Shown here in pieces: positions 10,701 to 18,752 of a stretch of 50,710 nt of DNA. Position 1 is the first letter of the stretch, and each line of letters begins with the position of its first letter. The DNA comes from a virus: IMG/VR virus record IMGVR_UViG_3300028610_000533, positions 1 to 50,710 of that record. One strand, 5' to 3'. The translations under genes and the position numbers were made by a program. A model generated the notes under the pieces. It made no database searches, had not been told where the DNA came from, and worked only from the letters and a program-made list of their open reading frames with translations.

Positions 10701-13436
10701 CAAGCCCAGAGAATTACCGAAGCCCGTAAGCAAGAAGCAGCAGAACTCGTCAAAGCCTTTGCCCCCAAAGAACAAAGGGCCGATTTCCTGAAACGTGTCG
10801 CGGCGGTTAAGACTCCGAAGAACTTAGAGAAGATTATCGAGGCTATCGAAAAGGGTATTACCCGTGCCGAGAAGCGAGAATCTATCGGCAGACTCAACAA
10901 GGCAGTCAAGGCCATTAAACCCAAGAAGATGTTGCCTGAATTCAGGGATCAGGCCCAAAGCCTTGTAGACAGTTTGCAAGCAGGTAAACTCAGACCGGAA
11001 TCTGTTGTGCGTAATGATGACCTGAAAGATATGGCCCAACAGGTACTCGATCAGACACCGGAGGGGGTGGATTCAGCGGCATCGTTCGCAGCAGAAAGAA
11101 TCCTTGCCGAACTCAGAAGCAAAAAGGCCAAGACGTTTGAAGTCAATAAGCTGTCCGTAGAAGCTATTGACCAGATTGCCGACTCATTGACTGCCCTGCG
11201 GTTCCTTAACGAACAGGATACTATTGCGGCGAAATTCCAACAAGCCAAAGAAGCTATTCGCCGACAGAAGGAAATCAAAGAATCCGTAACCACGCCACCC
11301 AAAGGCACGGAACTTGTCAGGAAAGTTAAAATAATCCACGACAATATCGAGTCGGTTTCGGATGCCATATCAGGAGCAAGGCCCGGCACATACGATTTAT
11401 GGTTGAGAACCAAACCCATTATGACTAAGTATGTCTATGATGTTCTGGATGCAGGTGTTGATGTTCAATACAGACATGCCCAAGAAGCCAAGCGGGTCAT
11501 GTTACAGATACTCGCTGATAATAATGTAAGTCCCAACGAGATTGTTTCATGGTCGGCACGCCCCAGCTTGAAGAACACTATCAAGGAAAAGCTCGGTTTC
11601 AATCCCAATATAGTTGTTCACACATTCACCTTAGAGGATTCACAAGGGAATACAACAAAGTATGATTTCACCACAAACGAACTCATGGCAATCTTCATGC
11701 ACGCCCGCAATAGTCATAACTTCGCTGTCCTGCTGAATGATGGTGTCAACAGATTTGTTGGTGGGCAGAAGCAGAAGATTCGCGGATTCACAGTTGAGAT
11801 AGTCGATGATATGATTGCGGAGTTGACTACCCAACAGAAGAGCGTAGCCCGCCAGATCGGGTCTAAGTTGTTGGATGGTTTCAATCGGGATGCGATCAAC
11901 AAGACTTCTGTTGAGTTAGAGTTTTATGAAATTGCCAGAGTAGAGAACTACTTCCCCGCCCCCAGATCGATCACAAGAACTCTCAGGGGCGAACAAATGA
12001 GGCCATACATAATGCTTCTTGAGAGTATGGGTATGCTCAAAGAGAGAACCGGCATCAATAATCCCCTCCGGCTCACGGGATTCTTTGAAACTGTGTATGG
12101 TTCTAATAAGAACGCAGCAGCTTATGTTGGGTTGGCAAAACCACTTAGAGAAGTGAAGTCTGTACTAACACAAGATGTCACTGAGGCAATGGAGGATGCA
12201 GGCAGAAAAGCAGAGTCCGACAGATTACAGGATTTACTCACGCAGTTCGAGAACACAAGCCCTATCATCCAGCCGCTCGATAGAGCATTATTCAGGGCGT
12301 TGGGGGGCTTTGCAAGGTCGAAATTATTCCTTAACCTCAAAATCGCACCACGGCAGCAGATATCATTCACTCTCGTAACTGCCTACGTTGACCCGAAATA
12401 CATGACGGCGGCCAGAGGCATAGCCACAAAAGATGTTCAATCGCAGATTGACGCTATATCACCTCAGTATGGTACGGCACGCTCAGAAGGGTTACAGTTC
12501 GACAGGGATGTAGGTGATGCGTGGGCGCAGAACGAAATGCTCAACTACCTCACAGGGCAGGCGTCGATTGTAGACAAGGCTGCTCTGCCGATGCGGTTCT
12601 TCGACACAAACGCAATCCACGACATATTCAGGGTGGCAAAGGCCGAAGTAATTGGCGAGAATCCCAACATCGATATCAATAGCCGCGAAGGGCAGGCGTT
12701 GCTGAAAGACCGTTTCGATTGGTTAGTTCGCCACACCCAACCAATATGGCATGTTAAAGACAGGTCACTTCTTGGTGGGCAGAAGACAAACGCCCTTCTC
12801 AGGGCAGCGACAATGTTCATGTCCCAGAGAGAGCAGCTTATGCGCATGCAGATTAACGCAATCTCTGAGTTCTCGCAGAGCAAGAAGACTACAGCGGACA
12901 AGCTTCGCCTCGCAAGGGTTATGGGGACAGTGGGCTTGAACATGGCAGCGTTTACGCTCTACAACTTTGCATTCGCCACATTGGTACAGAGAAAAGACAG
13001 GGATATTTTAGACCTGATTCGCAACTTCTTCTCCGACATGATATCCTTGCCGTTCTTCGGCAACTGGTTTGCACGTTTGTTTGAGGCCATGTTCAATACT
13101 ACAGCAGGCAAGCCCTCGTTTCGGGACTTAGGCGAAACGGCGATTGAGTCGATAGCCAAAGATATTCTAATTGACGGGCTGTTGAATTACTGGAAATCCG
13201 CAAACCATTTCATCGAAGGTGACGATAGATGGGAAAGAGAGTTGCTTGTCGCTATAGATTCCACAGCCGAAGGGGTTGCGGCATTAACCGGATTACCTTA
13301 TTATGGGGCGAAAGAAGCGGTTAAGATTATTGATGCACAGATCAAGAGATTAGAAGAAACACCTGCACCCAGAGGGCGGCGGCGTCCGGCTACCAGACGA
13401 AGGAGTAGGCGACCAACCAGGCGAAGGAGCAGATAA
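7749..13436 (+). CDS. Giant ejection / polyvalent internal virion protein (1,895 aa)
   Basis: The largest gene. Residues about 230-275 form a Gly/Ala-rich hydrophobic stretch (AAGGLVGTAAGAVVG), like pore-forming or glycine-zipper segments of ejection proteins. Residues about 640-730 are a Pro/Glu/Val linker. The second half contains long charged helices and segments such as SGIRRFGAWSKRMIADLG that recall polyvalent phage and plasmid proteins. A late helical domain (about 1500-1800) ends in an Arg-rich tail of four RRR or RRS clusters. Large multi-domain proteins in this slot are injected with the DNA (T7 gp16-like). No lytic transglycosylase motif was confidently located. Confidence 0.65.
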   Translation: MVVVVDDKTRTQVRSRLQELQARSEVEQKIQGGSIISDADREAFPDLAQQQDDINEIKGRIKPREPFVVPDLPESFIPDHTGIITEDVMNDPDPFGTNAMGFEPIFDTDELKRAFWFSQQFGFPLETTMPLTDPLVEKYGDPVKMPDNQRGFLANIKESAIRGHETVASDVAIYNSVWLGQGDSRATLDARRKLNEEIALDPIEGSLIAEIVYGGANVATGWLTSSVESLPEMAAGGLVGTAAGAVVGAPAFGVGALPGAVIGGRIGLKAGYVAGTVDFWYRQGAGAMYAEMTDEGTDPEVAQWAASIAAVPYAAIELSQISRLTPGLRRTAQQGVKKGVMKVIREAIKQYGKTWSAEVFEEVQQKIVTETAGEMAGAIDAVRKLLDTDAPVEVQEERRRLAEEAIEETAALFDPTAMSPEDKARRDEALQGYKESVLDSVETLTVEAIEAAKSLALLPVGNVAVDITTGTREVLDAKKRADVNAKLDADKTAAFTASEKTDISDAAKATIEIIEDKGPLAPAESQKLDFLKANQNNPNNLILGFGMEHEPTTSLELTGDVLEDTVSGKLESLVAEFVNVEPDPDGTRRLVFQTAADAQSAAQSLGDRMDQQGEDISMHINGNILDITVSPEQEAELTGEPVTPPTEALAVAPVAEPVTEAAKAVPEAEAIQPPVEVPEAELLEQAREIPEAPEAVEQVEVPETGEIIEPSEKEPFEMTRAEFQEAAPVADKPNDVFFVKIGNKDVEVIQNPTSSDRRQLSREVRDEFPDLQRDEPTTRSTRDIAGNEFIWKAGDAIHVTIEPLITERIGESVGQNLERPTHQRVVFDAVKAGESVPLNVLQEFEGQEFADEAIAELQREEIPTGKRIITQEAFDAALKRFTDQSKVTTGIDPQQLKDAVIIGAFHFESGIRRFGAWSKRMIADLGESIQPHLREVWTDMRAAIKEGESLRRQVRGEKKAAAVGFKAGERASREKAKVAVQKLKQAQRITEARKQEAAELVKAFAPKEQRADFLKRVAAVKTPKNLEKIIEAIEKGITRAEKRESIGRLNKAVKAIKPKKMLPEFRDQAQSLVDSLQAGKLRPESVVRNDDLKDMAQQVLDQTPEGVDSAASFAAERILAELRSKKAKTFEVNKLSVEAIDQIADSLTALRFLNEQDTIAAKFQQAKEAIRRQKEIKESVTTPPKGTELVRKVKIIHDNIESVSDAISGARPGTYDLWLRTKPIMTKYVYDVLDAGVDVQYRHAQEAKRVMLQILADNNVSPNEIVSWSARPSLKNTIKEKLGFNPNIVVHTFTLEDSQGNTTKYDFTTNELMAIFMHARNSHNFAVLLNDGVNRFVGGQKQKIRGFTVEIVDDMIAELTTQQKSVARQIGSKLLDGFNRDAINKTSVELEFYEIARVENYFPAPRSITRTLRGEQMRPYIMLLESMGMLKERTGINNPLRLTGFFETVYGSNKNAAAYVGLAKPLREVKSVLTQDVTEAMEDAGRKAESDRLQDLLTQFENTSPIIQPLDRALFRALGGFARSKLFLNLKIAPRQQISFTLVTAYVDPKYMTAARGIATKDVQSQIDAISPQYGTARSEGLQFDRDVGDAWAQNEMLNYLTGQASIVDKAALPMRFFDTNAIHDIFRVAKAEVIGENPNIDINSREGQALLKDRFDWLVRHTQPIWHVKDRSLLGGQKTNALLRAATMFMSQREQLMRMQINAISEFSQSKKTTADKLRLARVMGTVGLNMAAFTLYNFAFATLVQRKDRDILDLIRNFFSDMISLPFFGNWFARLFEAMFNTTAGKPSFRDLGETAIESIAKDILIDGLLNYWKSANHFIEGDDRWERELLVAIDSTAEGVAALTGLPYYGAKEAVKIIDAQIKRLEETPAPRGRRRPATRRRSRRPTRRRSR

Positions 13437-13846
13437 TGGCAAAAGAACAATGGAAAGCAATTGGAGTTATTGCAACCTTAACCAGTTTAATGATAATCAT
13501 TGTAGGCATAGCGTGGTCTGGCGGTGGTAGAGTTACAGGTGTCGAAAAAGACATTGATAGTGTTAAAGAAAATGCTGTTGAGGACAGGAAGTCCATTGGT
13601 GACGTGTCTGCGGTAGTATCTGCGATTAAAGATAAGCAGGCGTCCGATTACAAAGAACTGAAACAAGACGCCAACGATGCTAAGTTACGCGACGAGAGGC
13701 AGTCTACCCAATACACCGCAATCCTGAATCACATGCAACAGCAGACAAGTCACAACGAGAAAGCCGAAGAATCTATCTCGGAAATGAAAACAGATATAGG
13801 CAAAATGCAGGTGAAGATGGAAACCTTAACAAAGGATGAAGAATAA
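13436..13846 (+). CDS. Membrane protein with coiled coil; holin or spanin candidate
   Basis: A 136-residue protein with one N-terminal membrane helix (about 9-28, IGVIATLTSLMIIIVGIAW) and a long charged coiled coil (about 35-136). It lies at the end of the late operon. This topology fits an inner-membrane spanin or a small type II/III-like holin partner, but no family was recognised. It overlaps the neighbouring genes on both sides by one base (TAATG), so it is translated as part of the late operon. Confidence 0.55.
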   Translation: MAKEQWKAIGVIATLTSLMIIIVGIAWSGGGRVTGVEKDIDSVKENAVEDRKSIGDVSAVVSAIKDKQASDYKELKQDANDAKLRDERQSTQYTAILNHMQQQTSHNEKAEESISEMKTDIGKMQVKMETLTKDEE

Positions 13847-13911
13847 TGGCAAAAGTCAAACGCAAGAAACATAAAGTAAGGCGGAAGAAAAACAAAGTCA
13901 AAAAGAAATGA
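13846..13911 (+). CDS. 21-residue highly basic micropeptide
   Basis: ATG at 13846 shares its first base with the stop of the preceding gene and runs to TGA at 13909-13911. Of 21 residues, 14 are Lys or Arg (starting MAKVKRKKHK), with one His. A similar basic micropeptide lies at 39008. It could bind DNA or RNA, or membranes. The overlap with the upstream stop supports translation by coupling. It could also be a chance frame in an A-rich stretch. Confidence 0.5.
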   Translation: MAKVKRKKHKVRRKKNKVKKK

Positions 13912-13933
13912 ATGTTTTCTCCCTCCTCCTACG

Positions 13934-13968
13934 GCAAGTCTCGTTGAAAAGCGGGGCTTGCTTTATTT
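13934..13968 (+). terminator. Intrinsic terminator of the late operon
   Basis: GCAAGTCTCG (13934-13943) pairs with CGGGGCTTGC (13952-13961), 10 bp with two G-U pairs and an 8-nt loop, followed by TTTATTT. It separates the rightward late operon from the convergent leftward operon, whose last stop codon is at 13963. Confidence 0.75.
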
Positions 13969-14241
13969 AGCCCCCGCCTCTGGCTGGATAAGCCATGCCC
14001 CGAAAGCTACAAGAGTTGACGAGCCAATCTGCATAACATCGTGATATGCTTCTTCTGGATCGTCGCTGTTCCAATCACTTATCATCTTGCACAACGAATC
14101 CTTTTCTTCGTCGGGCCACCCCTCAAAATCGGATTCGTTCAAATCCTCACATCGCTGGGACAATTCATAACCGCTCGCCTGTCCCACATAGGAGGCTATC
14201 AGCCCTCGCTGGTTGGATGTTAGGTCTTGTAGGGCTATCAT
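13963..14241 (-). CDS. Small acidic hypothetical protein
   Basis: A 92-residue acidic protein, last gene of the long leftward operon. It contains LTSNQRGLIASYVGQASGYE and an Asp/Glu-rich middle (DSLCKMISDWNSDDPEEAY). It overlaps the upstream lipoprotein gene by 4 nt. No family recognised and no membrane segment. Confidence 0.6.
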   Translation of the reverse strand: MIALQDLTSNQRGLIASYVGQASGYELSQRCEDLNESDFEGWPDEEKDSLCKMISDWNSDDPEEAYHDVMQIGSSTLVAFGAWLIQPEAGAK

Positions 14242-14489
14242 TCCCCCGCCCCCTCTCTCGGTACAAACTTTACATCAACAGGCTCAAGCCCCATTGGTCC
14301 GAGTCGATAGAGCGGCATATTGGATTCCTGTCCGCCCATTTTGATCTTGCCCAGCGTCGGGTTCTCGATTTCCAAGCTGTTGATTTTCTGGTCGCCGATA
14401 CGAACGTATTCCATGTCCTTTGTTTTGATACGGACACAGCCACCCAGTACGATCATTAGCACGATTGCGATAAGCGTTTTAGTTTTCAT
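14238..14489 (-). CDS. Small lipoprotein
   Basis: An 83-residue protein with a type II signal sequence: basic start MKTKT, hydrophobic core LIAIVLMIVL, lipobox LGGC with the lipidated Cys at residue 18. The mature part is short and charged. Small phage lipoproteins act as outer spanins or in superinfection exclusion; which applies here cannot be told. Unlike classical Rz1 it is not nested in another gene and is not Pro-rich. Its presence supports a host with a lipoprotein-bearing envelope. Confidence 0.7.
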   Translation of the reverse strand: MKTKTLIAIVLMIVLGGCVRIKTKDMEYVRIGDQKINSLEIENPTLGKIKMGGQESNMPLYRLGPMGLEPVDVKFVPREGAGE

Positions 14490-14511
14490 TTGATTCCTTC
14501 CAGATTAAGAT

Positions 14512-14991
14512 TTATTCTTTGAACGCTACCCATCCAAGAGTAGCAGGTTTGAATCCTTCCTGTAACTCAGTAATAGTCACACTGTACAGTAATATGTCAT
14601 GCTTTTGTGAATAGAACGCTAGTAATGCGTTCATTATAACACCATCCTTCTCCTTAAACACGCCGCCGACACAACCGTAACCAATTGCGTATTCAATGCC
14701 TTCTTTCCTTCCGTCCTGTTTCTTAAACCACCACTTTCCACTTGTTGCTTCAAAGGCTTCATGCAGCACATACCCCGGAAATACAGGCGTGTCCGGTTTG
14801 GGCTGGTAGTCTTCGTGGATGCGATATCGGTTAGTTGGTATTTGCCCACTATCAGCCATTACCCACGCCCCGAAACTGTCCATGTATAATTTGTATTCCG
14901 AGGGTATGGCATCATATACAGCCTGCTCTTCCTGTGTCAGTCTGTGATAGACTGCCAAATTCTTTTTCAACTTCTTAATTATGTCTTTCAT
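14512..14991 (-). CDS. Hypothetical protein
   Basis: A 159-residue protein with a basic N-terminal helix (MKDIIKKLKKNLAVYHRLTQ) and a globular aromatic-rich remainder (FGAWVMADSG, GKWWFKKQDG, IEYAIGYGCVGGVF). It has no membrane segment and no recognised family. A leftward ribosome-binding site of the type GAAAGGGAATC precedes the start. Confidence 0.6.
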   Translation of the reverse strand: MKDIIKKLKKNLAVYHRLTQEEQAVYDAIPSEYKLYMDSFGAWVMADSGQIPTNRYRIHEDYQPKPDTPVFPGYVLHEAFEATSGKWWFKKQDGRKEGIEYAIGYGCVGGVFKEKDGVIMNALLAFYSQKHDILLYSVTITELQEGFKPATLGWVAFKE

Positions 14992-15037
14992 TTGATTCCC
15001 TTTCAGATTTACGATTCCTTTGTCATTGCAGCGGCGA

Positions 15038-15547
15038 TTAGGTAGTGGTGCATCGCGGCTGTATTATATTTAGTCTCGCAAACTCACCAAAAGCCTCCGA
15101 CGCAGCTTTATTGTATGTACCGGCGGCTCGCATCGGGCAGATATGACATCCAAGGTTAAGGTTTTTACCATCTACGGTTATTTGTGCAACGAATTTACTT
15201 TGGTTACTTTTCCATGATACACCTTTGAATCCGGTCTTGTTGGTACTTCTTGTCTTTTGATTACGAATATTCTCTTTTGTGGAACATGCTCTTAAATTGT
15301 GCCTCTGATTATCGCACCCATTACCGTTTTTGTGGTCGCCTAATTCTCCGTCTGCTAATCCCATTATGATGCGGTGCATGTGCAATATAGCCTGCTTGCC
15401 GCCTACGACGAGTCTGCGTTCAGCATAGATAGTGCCATGTTTTTCGTGCGCTGACCATTTGTGCCGAGCGAGATATGTATAATCAGCATTGTCTACGAGA
15501 GCGAAAGTGTTTGGGTGTTTAGGTGTTGATATATCGATCAGCTTCAT
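15038..15547 (-). CDS. HNH endonuclease with AP2-type DNA-binding domain
   Basis: A 169-residue protein from ATG at 15547, with AGGAGATAG just upstream; a longer upstream frame lacks a good start. HNH motif: MHRIIMG (57-63) and DHKNGNGCDNQRHNLR (71-86). A C-terminal AP2-like domain begins at KTGFKGVSWKSNQSKF (104-119) and closes with AAGTYNKAASEAFGEFA. HNH-AP2 proteins are free-standing homing endonucleases of phages that cut DNA and promote their own spread. The gene interrupts a run of closely packed genes, with about 120 nt of structured leader upstream, consistent with insertion. Confidence 0.85.
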   Translation of the reverse strand: MKLIDISTPKHPNTFALVDNADYTYLARHKWSAHEKHGTIYAERRLVVGGKQAILHMHRIIMGLADGELGDHKNGNGCDNQRHNLRACSTKENIRNQKTRSTNKTGFKGVSWKSNQSKFVAQITVDGKNLNLGCHICPMRAAGTYNKAASEAFGEFARLNIIQPRCTTT

Positions 15548-15584
15548 GTTACTATCTCCTATAATAGTTAATCCTAATAATATT

Positions 15585-15640
15585 GGGGCAGCAGGACAGT
15601 TAGGATGCCTGTCTTTTCGGTCGCTAAACCTATCTGCCCC
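15585..15640 (-). other. Nested inverted repeats upstream of the HNH gene
   Basis: GGGGCAG (15585-15591) is the exact inverse complement of CTGCCCC (15634-15640), and between them GACAG and CTGTC can pair as well. The structure lies in the leader of the HNH gene transcript. It may regulate expression of the nuclease or mark the edge of the mobile unit. No U-run follows, so it is not a classical terminator. Confidence 0.35.
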
Positions 15641-15667
15641 GCATTGTAACACATCACATACCATCTG

Positions 15668-16138
15668 TCAATCACTTTCCCAATCAAGCAAAGCCTCTTT
15701 CATGGCGTGTTCTTCGATAAATTCCTCCAACTCCTTAATCCGCTTCCGCAATTCGGGAACATCAGTTCTGCCCTTATACACATCTTCGTAGACTTCCAAC
15801 TCCGTTATCCGCTTGTCTTTGTCTGCGATTTCCTGCTTCACGGGCTTTAATAATATCTCTACTGCATCATTGAAATTGCCCGCCAGTGCGCCTTTCAACT
15901 CTGCGATTTCCCTGTCGGCGGATTCAAGGCGAATGCCCACTTCACAAATAGCTTGGGCTATGCTCTCGTCCATGTCGTTGTCAATTAACCCGACCAAACA
16001 GTATTCTTGTTCGTCGGCCACAAACACAACCATCTGCCCGTCAACTCTCCGACAATATGGCTTTTCGCCACATCCGTTTGTTAATCCTAATACTACTTCC
16101 GCATGTGTCATTTCAACCTTTTTCGTGGCTTCACTCAT
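15668..16138 (-). CDS. Coiled-coil protein, unknown
   Basis: A 156-residue acidic protein. The N-terminal third is globular (VVLGLTNGCGEKPYCRRVDG); from about residue 70 to the end it is a heptad-rich coiled coil (DREIAELKGALAG, KDKRITELEVYEDV, RKRIKELEEFIEEH). Phage accessory proteins with this plan are common and mostly uncharacterised. It overlaps the Lar-like gene by 8 nt. Confidence 0.6.
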   Translation of the reverse strand: MSEATKKVEMTHAEVVLGLTNGCGEKPYCRRVDGQMVVFVADEQEYCLVGLIDNDMDESIAQAICEVGIRLESADREIAELKGALAGNFNDAVEILLKPVKQEIADKDKRITELEVYEDVYKGRTDVPELRKRIKELEEFIEEHAMKEALLDWESD

Positions 16139-16529
16139 CTTTTACCTCGCTTTCGATAAGTTCGATAGACTTGAATAGGCGTAATGCGTATTTCACATTT
16201 CCAACAGCAAGACACCATGCAAGAGTAATGTCGCAATATGCGATTGTTCCAGTATGGGGAACAGTGAGGTTGGGCGAACACTTTAATGGGACACACCTCA
16301 CCTCATCCCCCGCAAACACGGCCTTCCCGTTCTTGTCGTCTGTGACATAGCGGCGGTTCCATGCGGCGATAAGTATTGCCCTTACCTCTTCATTAGTGAC
16401 TTTACCCGGAAACACCATCGTGCTTGACGCATTGCACTCAAAGCAACATACAAACCACCCATCTACCGCAATACTTCCATCTTGCATTTCCGCTTCGCCC
16501 CCGCAGTACGGGCATCTTTCAATTTCCAT
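16131..16529 (-). CDS. Lar-like zinc ribbon fused to YopX-like domain
   Basis: A 132-residue protein. Residues 1-60 form a zinc ribbon of the Lar restriction-alleviation type: CPYCGGEAEM at the start, CCFEC in the middle, and EEVRAILIAAWNRR at its end. Residues about 61-132 (DDKNGKAVFAGDEVRC..., then GTIAYCDITLAWCLAVG) look like a YopX-type phage domain. Lar proteins modulate type I restriction in Rac prophage, but most phage relatives are untested. The join of the two domains in one chain is inferred from the uninterrupted frame. Confidence 0.55.
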   Translation of the reverse strand: MEIERCPYCGGEAEMQDGSIAVDGWFVCCFECNASSTMVFPGKVTNEEVRAILIAAWNRRYVTDDKNGKAVFAGDEVRCVPLKCSPNLTVPHTGTIAYCDITLAWCLAVGNVKYALRLFKSIELIESEVKDE

Positions 16530-17319
16530 GCTCTATCCTTTCAAACGAAGTTTTCCATACGAATGGATTCCCCCGCACATACCACGGCAGTCCCTTGTGC
16601 TCTCTGGTTTCAGTTCCTTCCGCCCACGGGTAGGATTCGTAATGGGTGATTACCCCTTTGCGGCGGCGGGGGCTTGGTTTTGAGTAGCAGGCGCCCCAGA
16701 GTCTCGCGTAAGCCACAAACGGCTTAGTAGTCCAGAACCCATCCCCGCACGAGTATTCGGTGAGTTCCGGGTAAACATCGCCACACCGCTGCAAAATTCC
16801 TTCTGCCTCAATATCTGCGTCACTTATATCCTGCACCCGCTCCACCCCATCCCCTGTTACTTTAAGCCATGTACGGGCATCTTTTTTGGGCATGTGGATG
16901 GAGGGGCGCCATTTAATATCTGCCGCAGTTATATCAACATCGTCTCCGTGCTCAGTGTCTTTGGCATCCCAGTGCAGCGGCATATCAGCCCTATACAGGC
17001 AATATCCCAGAGCTTCCCCGCTACAGTGATCCTGCCACGTCTCCCGACAATAAAGTAAATCTCCGACAGAGCCGAGAGGGTTTCTGATTAGCGTGCAGTG
17101 TTGTGATTTGGGTCCGCGATTATTACCCCAAAACATATCCCGCCATACCATGTTTTCTGGGGGGCAACGGAATTGCAATACGCCTGCGTCACTTAATCTG
17201 CCTTCTGTATTGGGCAGTGTGTGACAGTCAAGCTTAATCGGTCTCCGCGTCTGCGTCTTTCGGTCTTCCAGTACAGCCAGATTCATCGGGCCGTTGAAAA
17301 GTACGGGTCGCTCTTTCAT
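16519..17319 (-). CDS. ASCH-like phage protein
   Basis: A 266-residue protein, start chosen at 17319 (MKERPVLFNGPMNLAVLEDR). The opening with KTQTRRPIK, the central GDLLYCRETWQ and RPSIHMPKKDARTWLKV, then VQDISDADIEAEGI and a C-terminal NPFVWKTSFERI are the conserved blocks of a widespread phage family related to ASCH/PUA-like folds. A nucleic-acid or modified-base binding role is suggested for the family, not proven. It overlaps the next gene (Lar-like) by 11 nt. Confidence 0.7.
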   Translation of the reverse strand: MKERPVLFNGPMNLAVLEDRKTQTRRPIKLDCHTLPNTEGRLSDAGVLQFRCPPENMVWRDMFWGNNRGPKSQHCTLIRNPLGSVGDLLYCRETWQDHCSGEALGYCLYRADMPLHWDAKDTEHGDDVDITAADIKWRPSIHMPKKDARTWLKVTGDGVERVQDISDADIEAEGILQRCGDVYPELTEYSCGDGFWTTKPFVAYARLWGACYSKPSPRRRKGVITHYESYPWAEGTETREHKGLPWYVRGNPFVWKTSFERIEHGN

Positions 17320-17552
17320 ATCGTTTTCCCCAATTTCTCTATCAATGGTTTCATCTGACATCCGACATAGTGTCCTTTATCTGTTTGTTTCACTAAACTG
17401 TTGAGAATCTGTGTTGCTATAGGATTATTGCAAGCTTCATAGTTCCAGTTAGCTTGCGCCCATGCGACCGGACACGGTTCTTCACCGAGGAGACAATTAG
17501 AACACTCATCGTCGAATACCATGCCTTCGCTGCCATTACTGAAATATGCCAT
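17316..17552 (-). CDS. Small Cys-rich phage protein
   Basis: A 78-residue protein from ATG at 17552 (MAYFSNGSEGMVFDDECSNC). The pattern CSNCLLGEEPCP, NWNYEACNN, ATQILNSLVKQ and a late Cys is a familiar uncharacterised phage family. The four cysteines suggest a metal site or redox role. The start is preferred over an upstream ATG at 17615, which would overlap the neighbouring gene extensively. It overlaps the ASCH-like gene by 4 nt. Confidence 0.6.
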   Translation of the reverse strand: MAYFSNGSEGMVFDDECSNCLLGEEPCPVAWAQANWNYEACNNPIATQILNSLVKQTDKGHYVGCQMKPLIEKLGKTI

Positions 17553-17553
17553 A

Positions 17554-17991
17554 TCAAATCCTTTCCGCCTCAATCTCGTCAACAAGCCATTTATGGTTAG
17601 GCCAGTTACCTGCATATTCTTTTCGGGCTTCCAGTGTCTGTCCCCGTAACCATTTGCCTACATTTTCCCTGTCTATGTCACGCTGCTTGTCCTGTCGCTT
17701 GCGCATTATCTCTTGCGGGTCTGTAATCGCTGCACCGAATTCCAGTGTCCAATATGAGTTATATACCCATGATTTGAAGTGTTTCCACGGGGGCACGAAA
17801 TCTGTAGCGTTCTTGCGGTGGGCTATCTGCTTCTTTATGGCTGGAACGAGCAGGGGGATGATTACCGAACGGTTGCCGTTAAATCGTTTCAGGCTCATAA
17901 AATATTCCCATTCGATAACCGGACCTCTCTTTGTGCCAGGGTAGATATATCTTGCTGCCTCGAAACGTATCTTCATATCAAGCTTGTCCAT
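17554..17991 (-). CDS. Possible replication-accessory protein
   Basis: A 145-residue basic protein. The block ATDFVPPWKHFKSWVYNSYW followed by a charged helix resembles the short C-terminal domain of phage replication proteins that reads PHPATWLNQRRWxD. No helicase-loader or DNA-binding domain precedes it, so function remains open. It shares one base with the methyltransferase stop upstream and lies 1 nt before the Cys-rich gene. Confidence 0.45.
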   Translation of the reverse strand: MDKLDMKIRFEAARYIYPGTKRGPVIEWEYFMSLKRFNGNRSVIIPLLVPAIKKQIAHRKNATDFVPPWKHFKSWVYNSYWTLEFGAAITDPQEIMRKRQDKQRDIDRENVGKWLRGQTLEARKEYAGNWPNHKWLVDEIEAERI

Positions 17992-18743
17992 TACTTCTCT
18001 CCAAATAAGGCATATTTGTCACGTTCGTCCTGTATCCGCTTCTCTGCTATCTTGCAGTAGTCGGGGCTTATCTCTATGCCTATGAAGTGACGGCCCATAC
18101 GGACAGCGGCAACACCTGTTGTGCCGGAACCACACGTAAAATCCAGAATAGTATCGCCCTCATTGGTGTATGTCTTGATTAGATATTTCATTAGGGCTAC
18201 CGGCTTTTGCGTGGGGTGCGCGGAGTTATTTTCTGATGCTATACTTATAAGGTTGAAGGGGTACTCCTCCCCGTTGTTACTTTTGCTTAAAGCCGTGTGT
18301 TTTCCGTATCCCTCAAACTCGCCGCTCCTGCTCACAAACCTCTCTCTCACCTGTTTCATCTGTGGGTTGTAGTTTGCCTGTTTACCGTAAAACACAACGA
18401 TATCTTCGGTAGTACGCAAAGGTTGTCTTTTAGCGTTCAAGAAACCAGTCTTACGGCTTTTCTCCCACACCCAACAATACGCAAACATTTTCATGTTAGA
18501 CGCTATTAGGGTTGTAGTGAATGGCTGCGAGGCCATCAAGACAATAGCACTGTCAGGTTTTGCTATGCGGCGCAACCTGTGCCACATTGGTTCAATAGGA
18601 ATCACATAATCCCATTTACATTGAGTTGTCCCATAAGGCGGGTCAGTCAGAACCAAATCCACACAGTTATCCGGCAATTGCTTCATAACCTCAAGGCAGT
18701 CCCCACAGATGACGGTATCAAGAATATCATTCACGTCAATCAT
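17991..18743 (-). CDS. DNA N6-adenine methyltransferase (beta class)
   Basis: A 250-residue enzyme with all key motifs: catalytic DPPY at 34-37, HPTQKP at 176-181, and the S-adenosylmethionine loop DFTCGSGTTG at 201-210 followed by GRHFIGIEIS. The order, catalytic motif before the cofactor motif, defines the beta class, which methylates adenine N6 or cytosine N4. No cognate nuclease gene is next to it, so it is an orphan methylase, probably protecting phage DNA from host restriction or marking it. Target sequence unknown. Confidence 0.9.
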   Translation of the reverse strand: MIDVNDILDTVICGDCLEVMKQLPDNCVDLVLTDPPYGTTQCKWDYVIPIEPMWHRLRRIAKPDSAIVLMASQPFTTTLIASNMKMFAYCWVWEKSRKTGFLNAKRQPLRTTEDIVVFYGKQANYNPQMKQVRERFVSRSGEFEGYGKHTALSKSNNGEEYPFNLISIASENNSAHPTQKPVALMKYLIKTYTNEGDTILDFTCGSGTTGVAAVRMGRHFIGIEISPDYCKIAEKRIQDERDKYALFGEK

Positions 18744-18752
18744 GCTATTTCT

